DNA of 64,000 nucleotides. Origin: Apiotrichum sp. Y4204. Its lineage: Eukaryota; Basidiomycota; Tremellomycetes; Trichosporonales; Trichosporonaceae. A program made the translations under genes and the position numbers. Location: positions 124,001 to 188,000 of the forward strand of contig JAMYHL010000011.1 of the NCBI GenBank assembly GCA_025531455.1. The letters run 5' to 3'. The notes beneath the pieces are model-generated. The model ran no database searches. It worked only from the letters and a program-made list of their open reading frames with translations, and was not told where the DNA came from. Numbering within the stretch: position 1 is the first letter of the stretch; the number at the start of each line of letters is the position of its first letter. This document shows, piece after piece, positions 20,053-33,600 of the stretch.

Positions 20053-22631
20053 ATGCCCAACTTCTTCTCAAATATCCCAGGCCTCAGTGCCATCCCCAAC
20101 CCACTCAATCTCTTCAACGGCGACGACCCCAATCATTCATCCAACTCTTCTCGCAACGTCAATTCCTCATCATCTCCAGATGCCATGCAGCCTGGGTCAT
20201 CACAACTGGGAGCATCGAACCCTGCGCCGATCCTTGAAGACGGCAGGACAGAACGTGTCTCTCAAGCCCGCAAAGCGTCGGGGGCGTCCGTCGTCATCGC
20301 CGAGTCCGATGCGGCTGATTCGGACAGTCCACGATCACAACGTTCCCTTGACGGTCGTCCTCGAGGGCTAAGTGTCGCGAGTGCTTACGCCACTGCTGAA
20401 GGCGGCCGTCCCCGTGGATTGAGCAATGTTTCCGGCGCAACGGGCGATTCTGGTGGCCGACGTCGCCGTCCCCGTTTTGATGTGAGTTGCATTCTTCTGT
20501 CTTTACTTACTTTGCTCACTCCTCTACAGAAGTTTGTGCTTTGCAAACCACCTCCTACAACCGCAAAGAATCCCCTCAACCTCCAGGTGCAGCTCGTAGT
20601 TGAGAAGCGCACACGTCCTCGACGTGGATCGGACTCTGTTCAACAGACGGTGGTATCGAATGGCGAGCTGAGCTCCACACCCAGCACTCCTCAACGACAG
20701 TCGTACGAGAAACCGGTCGACGAAGCAGAGAAGCTGGCGCCAGCTTCGCAGGCACCACCGGCCGATTCAATCCCCGCTGAGCCGGTATCTACGGAAGCGA
20801 CAACGAAACCCAGGCGCTCAAATTCCGTTGGATCCGCACAAAGCAGTGTTACGGGTTCGATATCTAGCACCTCATCCGGTGCTGTTGGGAAGCGTATCGT
20901 CCCGTTGTATAACCTCGCCGTGCACAATGTCGTCCAGCCGACCATCGTTACTGATGCAGGCACAGACAGCCGAGTGGCCAAGGTATGTGTCACATCGAGA
21001 TGGCTAGTGTTACTCCGGCACAGGCCGGTCGTCCCATCGTTCGTACGTACGACCCTGCTGACTCGGTACAGTTTTCAAAGCGTCAGCTTGACATTGCGGG
21101 TGTCGGTATCCTAGAGCCGGCTGAGGTGTGGCTCCCCCATCCTGGACAGCTCGCGTCGCCCAGGCCCTCGTCGGACGCGCCCCGTGGCCGTCCCGCATCA
21201 ATGATTTCCACCATGTCCAATCTGACACCAGCGACTTCGCGAGTGGACGATCTAAAGCGACCATCCATCGATGTCAATGCTCAGGAGGATGGCGCAAAGA
21301 AGTTCTTTGGGAAGATCTTCCGCAAACGGGGCACCGTCGAATCACCGGCTGGGAATCCAAAGGTATTGGCGTCCAGAAGTACCACCAGCGGATTCCAGGA
21401 ACTTGAGCCACAGTTGTCATTGCAAGTGCCCCCTTCCCCGCAACTAGCCGGTGTACACTTCCCCGGTGACCCACTTGGATCAGGCCAAATTGGCCATCCC
21501 ACATTCGGCCTTGCGCCCAACGTCTTGACTCGTCGAACCAGCGAGCTAATCATTGACGACTCGGGTGCAATCGTCGGCCTTGCGAACGAGATGGCGCCGG
21601 AAACCAACATCGATCAGACTGTGTCGCTCTGGCGCAGCGCTCGTCCCATAGGATACACTTGGACCGTCCGCAGATGGGCAAAGAAGAACACCGACGGATG
21701 GGCGGCTCATCTTGTGGCTGCTGCAGCAGCTGGCCTTGATCTCGTTGGCGGGTCACTGCCCGGCGATAACTCGGACGACGTTGTCTTCGAATGGGTTAAG
21801 CTTCGAGTGTCGCCGAACGGGCCGGAGGCCGAAGCGGTGTTGAAGAATCATCTGGCTGCCGATCAACTGGACGTCCGCAGGAAGCCGGGGCCGCCGAGCA
21901 TTTCTTCCGCCCGTCCATCGCCGGCCGCCTCCCGAACCAATCTCAGCATTGGTCGTCGTAAGACTACAGACACGCTTGCTATCGACACCAACAGTGGCAC
22001 CAACGACGCGCCAACAACACTCAAGTCGAAGATCTTCAGACGAGCATCTGTCTCCCCTGCTGTTCGTCGGGGCAGCAAAGACACAGCAGACGCGATTGTT
22101 GAGACCCCAACTCCAACTGTGGTCACTCCAGCTACGCCAACTCTGGAGACTCCAGCGACGAGTGATGGCCCCAACGCGTCATCAGCGACCGTCAATACCA
22201 GTGGCGCAACCTCGGATGACGAGGACAGACATGATCTGCCGTCGTCTGTTGTTGAGGATGAGGAGTATGACTCTGATCCGGAGGATAGCGAGACTCCTTG
22301 GCAATGTTCCGTCTGGGTGAAGGCGACCGGACAGCGGCAACTCATAGCCACCCTTACTCCTGCGCCCCATCATCCCATGGTCATTGGCATGCTGCGAATT
22401 CCAACGGGGTTACGCAGTGTGTGTCTGACAGACCTGGGCAAGAACAAGTCCGGTGGCAAAGACTGCGCGACTGTACCGGCTCGTGTTTCCACAATGGACC
22501 TCGCCCAACGGGTGCGTGAGGAAGTGGCTCTCACCGAGGAGAACCTCAAGGATGTCATCGCCGTCACCGCCATGTGGCTCGTCGCCCGTGAGGAGTTTGG
22601 CGGTCTTGGGGCCAAGAGGAGCAGGAGATGA
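20053..22631 (+). CDS. unrecognised Ser/Thr/Pro-rich protein
   Basis: An 829-residue protein from three exons (20053-20481, 20530-20982, 21024-22631). The first intron is 48 bases without a stop. The ATG at 20053 sits in ccaccATGcc, a good context; an in-frame ATG at 20032 would add seven residues. The N-terminal 140 residues are disordered, with a repeated GRPRGLS motif. A more ordered block follows (KFVLCKPPPTTAKNPLNLQV ... RIVPLYNLAVHNVVQPTIV ... QLDIAGVGILEPAEVWLP). Two similar basic motifs appear, FFGKIFRKR and LKSKIFRRASVSP, and a long Thr/Pro and acidic stretch. The C-terminus has an ordered segment (PWQCSVWVKATGQRQLIATL ... MVIGMLRIPTGLRSVCL) ending REEFGGLGAKRSRR. I do not recognise the family; no membrane segment or signal peptide is seen. 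Confidence 0.8.
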
Positions 22632-23167
22632 TTGTCCAAAGGGGCAGTATCGTCGTGGAAGTCACCAGAGAAAGCCTTGCAATATCCGTGTTCTCCATGA
22701 TGTTTCTCGTCCTGTTTTCTACTCACTTCAATAGTGCATATTCTAGTTTCACCTATTGTCATAAACGCAAATATTCAATCACGCATTCAATTTGTGTAGA
22801 CTCACGTGACATTGTAACATACGGCACCTGCCCTTCTGGTCTTGAAGGTCCTATGCATGCAGACTGGGGTCTTTCTTACGCTTCGGTGCACGACTGGCAA
22901 GCAATCTGGCGTTGTTGGACATATTGTAGCCATTTATCAACATTACATTAGGACAGTTATGTAGCCGTTTTGTATTCAGAGTGGCAAATTGGGGGCAAAC
23001 TACAAAATGAGCGGACATAGGTGAAACTCCGCGACTATGCGCGAGCTGCTGAGACTGGTCGCGTCCAGGCATGTAAACAACGCTTTTAGAGTGCGGCAAC
23101 AATCTCGCGTTGCACTCTTCAACCATCGCACAGCGACAGTCCCACTCATAGACAGACCTCCTCCACA
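22632..23167. other. intergenic, promoter side of DUO1
   Basis: It contains short frames only. No repeat or element is recognised. Confidence 0.45.
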
Positions 23168-24492
23168 ATGTCTATACTATCACACATTGACGACGACTTT
23201 CTTGCCGACCTTTCACTTGCTCCGGACGACGACGAGTCTCTGTTTCTGGGCAACAGCCATGCTCCCCACCCTCTCGGTCTACCTCCGCCAGGCCGGAGAG
23301 AAGTACCCTCGACCTCGCACTCACGTTCCGGCTCTCAATCCGCTCAGCAACCCGATGTATCGCTCGGAATCTCCTCCTCTGGATCTCATTCCGGCTCGCA
23401 TTTCCGCTCCGGATCAGGTTCAGGATCAGGCTCTACGGGGTACACGGCGTTGTCGGACCGAGATCCTCTCTCGGCTGCGCGATCACGGCCGCGCTTCTCA
23501 CTCTTTGCCCCGGGGGCTGGTGCCGCATCAGGAAGCGTGGGAGGAGGGATGAAGCCCGACACACGACAGTTGGGGCAGAGTGTCCAGGAAGAAGTAGAGG
23601 ATGAGGGTACCGACGACGCGGTCGGCGCCGATACAGGTGAGGACGCTCAGCGCGTTGAGCACGACCACAACCACGACCACGACCAAGACCACGAAAACGA
23701 GCAAACAACCGATGGTGGGATGGAGGCCCCGACAGAGACGCAAGAGACGCCGAGGGCACGCGACGAGCGCCTCCGCGCGAGCCTGGCCGAGCTGCGCAAG
23801 TTCAACAAGGTGTTTGATGGGTTTCACAACGCGCTCAAGGATGCAAGGACGCACAATGAGGTAGGTTGTTGCCACGGCGGTCGCAGTATTACATGTACTG
23901 ATGCCGTCGCCCATTCCGACTTCTTGGTCGCTTTAATCTCGACATCTTATTTTTCATGCAGCGCCTCGCAGCCCGCGTGGCCGAGACAAGCAAGCTGTTC
24001 GACCACTACGTTGCGATGCACGGACAGGCGTTGCATACTCGCGAACTGATCCTCAATCCGAGGTGGAAGGGCTCGCACGACGTGAGTGCACTGAGCCGGT
24101 AGATGATGTCACTGGCGGTCATGGGTGCGAACACCAAGTGCAATGTCTGACTTCAGGACAAAGACGTACTTCTGAGAGCGGAAGCGGCACGCCTGGAAGC
24201 AGAGGAGCGCGCAAGGGCTGAGGCCGAGGCGACTGCGGCTGCAGAAGCGGCGCGTCTTGAGGCCGAGCAACGCGCAGCAGAGGAACGTGCTCGTGCCGCT
24301 CAGCGAGGGCGTGGGCGCGGCACGCGTGGTTCGGGGACCACTCGCGGTCGGGGGGTATCAGGCATTGTGCGCCCAGCTGGCACCGGAATTCCAACTCGCA
24401 ACGCACGGCCGAAAAGTGCTACCGGGACACGACCGACGAGCTCCGCCGGGGGGCGATGGAGTCATGTTCAGAGTAGCGGCTACGGGCCTTGA
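23168..24492 (+). CDS. DUO1: DASH/Dam1 complex subunit Duo1
   Basis: Outer-kinetochore ring subunit that couples chromosomes to microtubules. It has 382 residues from exons 23168-23860, 23962-24081 and 24157-24492, all phase 0. The family core spans the first junction: LRASLAELRKFNKVFDGFHN, ALKDARTHNE, then RLAARVAETSKLFDHYVAMH and HTRELILNPRWKG. Upstream is a 200-residue low-complexity region with Ser/Gly runs and an Asp/His-rich run (HDHNHDHDQDHE). Downstream is an Ala/Glu/Arg coiled-coil stretch and an RGRGRG tail ending SSGYGP. The conserved core is short but characteristic. The N-terminal extension is longer than in budding yeast. Confidence 0.85.
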
Positions 24493-24712
24493 TTGTATTT
24501 GACATAACAAGCCGACATGGATATTGTCATTGACAGTCTATTGCCCTGATGTTGCACACCGTCTTACTTTACATCAATACGGAAACGAAATACATCATAG
24601 CTGTCAAGTACCGATGGATCCATATCCTGTCATTACTGACAGGACAGGGCGTTTCGTGTATAATTGCGTCACCTCATAGATTGGCCACAGGCCATATTTA
24701 CTGGGACCCACC

Positions 24713-24760
24713 CACGTCGTGATTACTCTGCGGTGTCACGTCGTGATTACTCCGCGGTGC
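24713..24760. repeat. 24-base tandem duplication
   Basis: Two head-to-tail copies of a unit beginning cacgtcgtgattact, differing at two positions, lie just before the stop codon of the next minus-strand gene. Confidence 0.85.
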
Positions 24761-24777
24761 TTGGTAAACCCTCACCC

Positions 24778-27106
24778 TTACAACTGGGTCAAGAAGAGAC
24801 CGACGACTACATAAACGAGGGTGAGAGGGGGAGTGAGAACGGCATATGAGATGCTGATTGTCTTGGAGATAAGACGCTCAAATGCATCACCCGAGGCAGC
24901 TTGGGTGAGCTGCGCCAACGTGAGGGCGGGAGGACTGCTGACCAGAAGCACTGCGCAGAGGATGAATATGGGGTCCGCAGCCGCTGGGAACCAGTCGTAG
25001 CGCGCGAGTATGGCGATGAAAGGAAGGAAAATGAGGGGCACGATGATCATTCGGCTGATGCACGCGACGAATACAGTTCGGCCCTCGCCAGGATACTTGG
25101 ACGCCTCGCCAGAGCCCTCTTTCAACGACTTGATCTTCCGCTTGAAGTAACCCGCAAAGGAGGATGGTTCTTCATCTTGCAGGGTAATAGCCGGAGGTGG
25201 GCTGTAAAAGAATGCACCAAGGACGACAAGAGTCACCGGGATGGAGCACTGCCCGGCAGACTTGACAGCAGCGACAAATGGTCGAATGGAAGAAATCTTC
25301 GCTTGAAGCGGAGGGATTAGGGCGATGAAGATGGATATGAGCGCAGCCCAAGTGGGGACGGTCATGAAATTGTTGAAAACGTGCCACACATCCGCCGCTT
25401 TGGTCTTGAAGTTGTGCCAGGCCGCCCGCCACCCTTCACGGGGAGGCGACCGGCGCCGACGAAGAAGGGGAAGCTCGGCACCCCACTCGTCCTCGGTTTC
25501 TGCTTCCGATTCAGAGCTATCCTCGGCCAGTTGCATTAGATGCGTGTGGGTATGGGGCGCATCGGGAAGACCGAGGAAGTCACGGCCGGAGTCAGCTCGG
25601 GATGGAGGGCGGGAGAGACGACGGTGAGAGGACGTAGAGTAATGGCGAACGAAGGGGCGTCCGCCTCGTGTTGCCATGCCTCCAGACACGGGCAGCGAAG
25701 GTGACGGAGACCTCACATTCGGCATCGTATAGTTCGGCGGCCGAACAGGGTCGGTTGCGACGGACGGAGAGCGCGATGGAGCTTCAAAGGGGTTGGTGTC
25801 ATTAATATGAGGCTCGGGAGAGAGCACCAGAGCTCCCTGTTGAATCGGCTGGTCATTGCCATTGCCATTGAAGTGACCATGAGGTTCGTCGGTTAGCTTA
25901 GTCGGTTCCTCGTCGGCAGATGCGAGAAGCTGCACACCATACGACCAGCGGAGCTAAACATTAGTATACCATTCATTGACGTCCAATAACAGCTACACTC
26001 ACAATCATGCCCAGGGTGGAGTACACAACGAGGTATGCCAGGGCTCGACCAAGCATCTGATCTTTGCTATCCGAACGGTCCTTCTTCAAGCCTGGCACTT
26101 CGACTGCGAGGGATTGCACAAGGGCGATAGGCAACGAGTTTGAGTTCTGGAACATGGCGGCGCAGATAGCGAATGCACTACATCTGTTAGTGGAAACGAT
26201 CTTGTGTCAGTCAATGGATCCACTTACCGTTGTGAACGGCTGAGCTTGAACACCTTCGCGAGGGCCCATGCTACCGCGGCTGATACACCCGTGATAAGGA
26301 CGAAGCTGAGTGGGATGATCCACATGTCCATCAGCTTCGCCGGAGTGAGGGAGAAGGCCACCTGGAGTGAGTGAGGTGAGCTGATTTCGCTTCCTATAGA
26401 GGTTGGGAAGTGTTCCTCTGACAGGAACAGGGCCTGCACATAGCGGCCGTGGCAAGCAAAAGCCTAGAACGCCCACGTCGCCACGACGAACACCATGACA
26501 GAGAGCTCCAGACCACCGCGATGCTAGTGTTCTTCCGGGGTGCCATCACCGTCGCCGTGACCACCATTGCCGTTTGAACCGCATCTTGACATGCCGACCC
26601 TCCAACTATGTTTACACGTACCTTGCTGAAAAGCAGCGCCGGCGTAAAGAGGGAGACATTAATGACGTTCAGCTTGCGCTGTGTGGCTTTATCCGTCACG
26701 CCGGCGTAGGCGAGTGTGTACCCTGCGACACATAGCAGGAATACTTCAGCGATAGACTGAGGGGTTAGCCTGATGCGGCAAGTACGGAGTAAGGATGTTG
26801 ATCGATGTCCTTGGATACCGAGGAGATAGTGGCAACCGGGACAGCTAGAGAAATGAGTTGAAACCCGGGTCAATCATCGCCTCGGGCGTTCGCTCTTTCT
26901 TGGCTTTCTGTCTCTCGCTCAATCTCCACTTGTATGTCCGAAGGACTGCGAAGACTGCAATTGCCGTGGGATCATCGCCACATTTCAGGAGGAACCCTTA
27001 CTTGGAAAACAGTGAGGAGGAGTGTTTTGACTGTACGTGTCAGCGGACCAGCCGTATGAACGACGATAAACTTACTGGGTACAGCGTCTGTGGCCGCCGA
27101 TAGCAT
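24778..27106 (-). CDS. auxin-efflux-carrier-type membrane transporter
   Basis: Member of the AEC/PIN-like transporter family (yeast Ecm3-type), probably in the ER or another internal membrane. The start is MLSAATDAVP at 27106, continued through a tiny exon giving IKTLLLTVFQ. The next exons give SIAEVFLLCVAGYTLAYAG with NVINVSLFTPALLFSKV, then FSLTPAKLMDMWIIPLSFVL, then FAICAAMFQNSNSLPIALVQ. FTPALLFSKV and the FQNSNSLPIALVQ motif are typical of the family. A long hydrophilic loop (about 200 residues, Ser/Arg-rich) precedes the second membrane half, ending PPLTLVYVVVGLFLTQL. At least five introns are present. The transported substrate is unknown. Although polytopic, it has none of the features of a Ste3 pheromone receptor. 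Confidence 0.85.
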
Positions 27107-28228
27107 TGCGGGGGTCGCGCGACTAGTGGTGATGTGCAAGAACTAGGAAGAAGAAATGTAGAAAGACAGTCGCTAGTAGTGAAGAAGGAAATTAAAAAGA
27201 GGAAGGACCGACGACGAGGGCTTTCTATAGATAAGGTCCCTGATAGTCTGTAGTCTGGCCATTGCCGCACACGCGCGATTGTTGTCTCAGTCGGCTCTAA
27301 TCTCCCTCTCCTCTGCTGCCCTGGACATTTTTCAACTCGACGTGTCATCCCAGAAGCATAGCATTTTCCTCTTTCAGTCCAGGCTCCATTGTATTACGGA
27401 GTAACATGAAAGCATTCTCTGCAGTTGCGACAAGCCTGCTTAGCTGCTTGGCTCTCTTGGCGTTGGGAAATGATGATAGCGACGTTGGGGCGACCCACAA
27501 GGTCCTTCCTTCAAAATAGATTTCGCTCCACCCTGTCACACAACCCGCTCAACTCTTCGCCTCTTTGCATGTACAGTATGTTCTTTTGCGCACATTTACA
27601 TGCCTCCTACATCATAGATGAGCTAGATGAGGAGATCGGGGCGAGAATGTGTGGTTTTCTCGGCGGGGTGGTCCACTCGATGTCGCTCATGTGGAGCTGT
27701 TCTGGAGCTCTGGAGATCTGGAGAGCTGGAGAGCTGGGAGCTGCGGCAGGTGCAAAGGACAAAGGTTCATGGAACAGAGGTTTGCCACCCACGTTCGTCC
27801 ATCCTGACCACTAACAACCGCCGCTGATCCGCTGGATGCGGCAGTTGCGCAGCACAGCGGTACACTGCGGGCGGGACACTGTGGCCCTGTGGCCCTGTGG
27901 CCCTGTGGCCCTGTAGGCCCGGACGGCCGGACGGTGGGCAAACACATGTGCGTCAGCTCATAGCATGCCGTAACCATTTGCACATACGTCATTACTCTCT
28001 CACGGCTGCATGCCAGCCTGAGGTCTGACGTGACCGTCTGGCATGCTGACATTTGCAGCGCACAGCGGTACAGCGGTCCATACCGTCCCCCCGTGCAACT
28101 GTCACGTACCACGCACCGCTTCAGTCCATCATTTCGGTATACTCTCCTCACTGTGAGAAGGGCAAGTAAACTTGCAATGCAATGCATAACCGTCGCATCT
28201 AGAACATAAACTCAGACGCGCAGTCTCG
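27107..28228. other. intergenic region
   Basis: I see no gene. A short tandem repeat at 27881-27919 is listed separately. Confidence 0.45.
27881..27919. repeat. 8-base tandem repeat (gtggccct)n
   Basis: Four exact copies and one altered copy. Confidence 0.9.
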
Positions 28229-30618
28229 TCAAGGCTTGTGATGGGCAACGCGACGATCCTCTTTCACAGCTGACCGAACAAGCGATTCTGCAAGGCCTTC
28301 GATTTCGTCCACGTGCTCGAACAAGGCGAATTCGACGTGGTTGGGCAAGACCATCTTTGCTGCTTGGACGCGCGCCTCCCAAGCGTTTGCGTTGTCGATG
28401 ACCTTTTGTTCGGCTGAGGATCGGACTTGCATGTCCTGCATCGTTACGCCGCGTTCGTCAGAGTCGTCCAAATCCATTGCCGCACGCATAGACAACGTCG
28501 ATGATCTGCTCGACAATGGCTCACCATCAAGCTTTGGTGAAGCACGGCGACGCAGCTCGTCCAAGCGACTTGAAGTAACGTCGCGGATAAAAATGGCAGC
28601 CACCTGCTGAGGGCGGTCAACTGCAATCTCAACGTAAAGCTCGAGATCCTCCTCTCCCGAGTCACCGATAAGCATGAACTGAGCATCTTCGAATTCGTCC
28701 ATGATCTCGATCACACTTGGGCGCTTGCGTTTAGCGGCTCCTTCGACAAACCCACTCCCGGCGACCAGCCGAGTTCCAGTATACTTCTCGAACTTTCCGA
28801 AGCCCTCTAACAACATCGACCTGAACGATCGACGGTCATACAGTTTCAAGCGGAGAGAGTAGTACGAGGGAAAGCTGTGGGCATTCAAGAACTCGGTGAT
28901 GACTGGGAAAAGTTGGTGGGGCGAATTAGACTGGTGTGAATAATGGCTCAATGTGGATTAGGTACCGACCATACTTACCACAAAATGCAGTCCAGCTAAG
29001 CCGAGTTTGTGCAGCTTAGCGTAAAGATGGTCGATACCAGGAACGCAAACTTCGAGAACATCACGACATAACACGTTGCGTAAAACCTCACGCTTCCCCG
29101 AGAGAATGTCTGTGTGCTTGACAGTATCATCCTGAGTTATTAGCGAACACCCAATGACATCGGCTCGTAAGCTGAGGTTGACGCACAAGATCAGAAATAA
29201 TGCGGATGCCACCTGCCCGTGACACATGTGCCACAGTCCAGCCTTCCGCAAGGGTCTGTCCGATGCCCATGAGCCCCATCTCCGTATCACCGTCGCCGTC
29301 ATTCATGTTGGGCCTCTCAGCCGAGGAGAAAAACGCCGTGGCGCCTGGCGAACGCTTGGGTGAATATTGAAGTGGCTCCTCGGAAAAGGGCAGACCGTCA
29401 GATGCAAACATGTTGTTGGGAGCACTGGTTAGGCTGCCGCGTGCTGCTGCCTCAGATGCGGAGGACAAGCCCGTGGCCTGTCGGAGAGAGCTGGATCCCT
29501 CTTCGGATAGCAGCTGCGCGTGAATGGCGATGCCCCATTCTCTACGGTCACCGGCTGGGTCACCCGCAAAGGCCATCTGAAGGGAATCCGGATGTGTGCA
29601 GATGCGATCCCATGGAATAGTCATGGTGCGACCAAAACGGCCGTACACATCGGTCCTGACCGTGGTGCGCACGAGAGGTTCCTGTGCAAACAGTTCTTCG
29701 TCGGGTCGTTGACGAGGGGCATCATCTTTCAAGGGGATCGGGTACATGGTGATGGCGATGTTGCGGCCGCTGAGTGGCCTGGACCAAAAGTGTTGGGTGC
29801 GGTCATCCAGCAATTCGCGCACAGTACCCAGCTTCTGCGCATTGTGGATAGCACCGAGCACGCTAACGGCCGAGCGAACAGATTTCATTGTTTTGCTGCG
29901 CCACAGACTGGAGCCCCCGGTTGAGCCTGTGAGGTTTTCTGGTGTCGTTTCCACTGTAGGTCCAGGTCCTGCAGTGTAGTCTGGGGCTGTTAGGGCAAGT
30001 TGCAAAGACCACAACTTACTCTTTGCAAACTGAAGAATTCCGCGTTGCATGAAGGTCATACTGCTGGGGTCGAGTACAAAGCTGCCGAATCCGGAGAACA
30101 TGACATCGAGATCGTATGCTGTAGTTAGGACATGATAGAACTTGTGAACCGCTCCTGCTTAATCGGTAACACCCACCTAGTTCCCCACTGTCGGGTTTGG
30201 GTCGCTTGACGGCCCACCCTGGGACGACATGCAACGTCTCCGCGCCCTTCTGTTCCCGTCGTCGTCCACGGATCCACGACTTGGTATGTAGCTCGGCAGT
30301 ACCCATTCCGCCATATTCCGCAGCAGTTTTTGAAAGTACCGTTAAACTCCTCGAGGTAAAAGCTGTCGCGGAACTCCGATACGACTGGAAAGAGCCTGTC
30401 GCCGATGTTGTTGCGGCGGTTGATGTCGTTGATGGTCCGGCTCGTGGCAACGGCGATGTCGATGTCCGGACGTCCTCACTGTGCCAGCTCTCCATGTAGC
30501 TGGCTCTGGTAGCAGACAATTCGTGCGCATCGCGGGACGCGATGACGCGCCGCGGAGCGCTTGTCGATAGCGCGGGTCGGGGTGGTCGAGGTGGTCGGGG
30601 CGGCATATTAGAACTCAT
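28229..30618 (-). CDS. APP1: App1-type phosphatidate phosphatase
   Basis: Mg2+-dependent phosphatidate phosphatase of the App1 (DUF2183) family, which acts at endocytic actin patches in yeast. The catalytic DxDxT motif is created across a splice junction: IIRIISDL then DDTVKHTDILSGKREVL, giving DLDDT. Further family motifs are GIDHLYAKLHKLGLAGLHFV, SNSPHQLFPVITEFLNAHSF, FMLIGDSGEEDLELYVEIAV and RPQQVAAIFIRDVT. The N-terminus is Pro-rich (MPPRPPRPPRPAL), a plausible SH3-binding segment. The middle contains a long Ser-rich insert. The start is the ATG at 30618 and the stop TGA lies at 28229-28231. Several short introns are needed; the reading frame is restored at each. Confidence 0.88.
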
Positions 30619-33600
30619 GACGATTCAGAAGTTTGAAGGCGGGAGGGGATTATTCATATAGTAGTAGCTCTGAAGGGTCATGGCAGTCTTTGCCGAATCG
30701 CGGTCAGCATTTGCCAGACGCGGACTGTGGAAGCGATACCGTTCCGTGCCGGATATAAGGATATAAAAATACAAACAGCGTCTTGATGTGTACCGGCCGT
30801 ACCGAGTGAGTCGTACGTGGGATGAAAACAAACGTTCGCTCTCTGGGTCTGCGGGTCTCTTGGGGCACAGAAGATGGGGCATATATACATTTCGATCTGC
30901 GTGCAAGCTAGCGCAGGCTGCCCTTCATCGATCATTCATGATCCATCATCTCATAGGCCCCATCGCGCCATCGCTCATATCTCACTGCGCCACAGCTCAC
31001 AGGATCGCATGATCGCAGGATCACAGAATTGTTGAATCGCATGCCGCACATGGGCTTCATATGGCCTCGCATGGCGCATGGCCTCCCTCCTACTACTGTA
31101 CACGAGCGTCATGCGTCATGCGGTAACAGGATATCGTCTGCTTGCGAAGGCCACAGGGATCCAAGAAGCAGGAAGAGGCATCCGCCTGTTCACACTGTGT
31201 TCACTTCAACGGATCGGTCGGAATCAGAGGAGCACCGTCCTTATGCTTGCAGAATGTCGAATCCGGAATAACTAGATACTGGGGCAAATAAATTCATTGA
31301 TCCATTGACCGAGCTGTCTCCGTCGCGCGCTCACTTGATTGACCAGTATTCCGCTTCCGATCTCCCTCACGTTCTCAGGGAAAACCAGCATGTTCAGAAC
31401 GATCCTCGCAAATTGGCGGTCTATGTGCTTCCGAGCCTTCTACAGATAGTTATGACTCCTCCCCTACCCTCTTCGGTCGCGCTTTCGACTGTCATTCAGA
31501 CACCGCGTCGTTTTGCATTTGTGGGATCAGGAGAAGCTCGGTGGCCGGTGTTCTTGCGTCTAGGAGCATGACTAACGGACCTTGATGCCCATGTTAAACA
31601 AATACGTACATGTACACGGAAGAGTGGTGCCTGTAGGTATGAGTGTGTCTGTGCTGGTCTAAGAAGCCCATGGGGCTGTGAAGAGGCTCATTCACAATTG
31701 CCCACAAGCTCAAACGCTCACAAGCTTCGAGTGGATTACAGCATCGTCGGATCACGGGGGTGCCGTCCCGCCCCTTTGAAAGGACGCGAGTGATTCATTG
31801 ATCCGATGATCCGATGATCAGCGTCGCCGATGATCAAACACTGTGCACCGGGTGGGGAGAAACGGTATGCATAGGTACAGGCGCTGGAAGCATGGAGTTG
31901 TACCGTTGCACGTTTCCTTCTGCCTACACGACTAAAGTGACTGTCTCTGCACTTGTGTGTGCGCTCATGCGCTCACTATCAGGGCGCCCGCGCCACCCGA
32001 CAGCCTCAGGCCGTTGTCAGGCTCTGGGCCTTCTGGGACAGTTTTCAGTCATTCTCGCTCTGCCAGAGATCGGAGCAGGGATTCCGATCTAGCGCCAAGG
32101 CAATTTGGCCGCCTAGGCGTTCTGCCACGCCCGTAAGCTGCAAGCTGGCACATTATCACAACCCAACCGGCCACGTTGCACGTTGTGTTTCAGCTGATCA
32201 GCATATCAGCATTTGATAAGATGGGCCCACTCTTACAGTCAGATGTTAAAGCAGAATGGATTCCAAGAATCAACATATCATCGTCTCTGATCCATCCCCC
32301 ATCATTAGGGTTTCCCAGAGCACCAGAGTTGACTTGTGGCTTCCACTTGTGGCGTTCACACGAACTCTTGGGTGCGAAGGCATCAGGAGGATACAGATTG
32401 TGTAGCCGCCCATGACTGAGATCCTGGAAGGAGCGAAGGTTACAGTGGGGGTTTGGTCACTCACATGAAGATCCCTTTATAAGCGGTTATAAGTGGTCAA
32501 AAGGACTGGTCTCCGTCCGGAAAAGACTCAACCCAAGCAGCTAGAATCACTGGGCCGCGCCTTGAAGGCCGCGTGATCAGTAGAGCCTCAGATTTATATG
32601 TTTTATCACGCAGACACCCCCTGTTCTTCCAGTCTTGCCACGACGCCATCGGTGTTCTATTAGAGGCCGGGTCCTCACGATATGCTCCCTACTGACAAAG
32701 CTCCCAGCCGAAGCTATGTTGGTATCGATCGGGGGGAGAGTAACAGTGCCTGCTGGCTACAGCCAAATGAGTGGAAGCATCGTGGTCGAAGACAAGACTG
32801 CCACATGATAGTAGTACGGTGCAAACGATTCTCAATACAGCCTCCTGTCACCTCACTGGTATAGCTGCCCCTTCAAGGCCCATATCTAAAGCCAATCGAT
32901 GTAGTTAGGTTTCTGGATCCCAGAGGCAGTGCAGCATTACGTTAGTCATCGTTGAGATATGCGCAGTTAGGTTGGTTTCATGTCGCAGAATCTGATCAGA
33001 TGATATGCTCCACCGGACTAGCGGAAAGTAGTACTTACTGATTGCAGCTTTGCAGTGACACCACAAAGAAGGTATCGCAGAATCTCTGTTGCTGTCGCGC
33101 TGTCGAGAGTCAACTAGGCTTGCTATCCACAACGTACAAGCCCACAGCCCCCCAGCGGCAGGTCATGCGGCCTCCCGGATCCGGTCTGCCTCAGTACCTC
33201 AGTCAACGGGTTTCGGCGCGTTTCGGCGTTTTTCTCATCTGGACAGCCACTGTCAGGAAGAGATCCAAGGATCCAAGGCTTTGGGATGGACAGGGGCAAT
33301 ACGTACACCCAGATCTCTCACCAACCCATTACGATTTTCTGGCACTTCTATGATCTATGTACTGTAGTTCTGGTAGGCAGGCACAGGTCACATTTCCAAC
33401 AAAGAACAGGCTAGGAAGGCCTCGGCCGCCTAGAAATATGGGCAGCAGAGTGGTCACGGCACAGCTGGAAGTAACGCTGTCTGGCAGTCGGAGATATCGT
33501 TTCCCAGTAAACTCTGGACATGCAGGGTCTGTGCAGCTCGGTGCGTTTCCGGAATTGAGGGAAACAAAAGACAAGACAGGAATGGGCCGATGAAGATGAA

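Noticed and set aside
24778..27106. Polytopic membrane protein considered as a Ste3 pheromone receptor
   Set aside because: Its motifs (FTPALLFSKV, FQNSNSLPIALVQ) and two-halved layout with a long central loop are those of the auxin-efflux-carrier family; Ste3 has seven helices near the N-terminus and a long tail.
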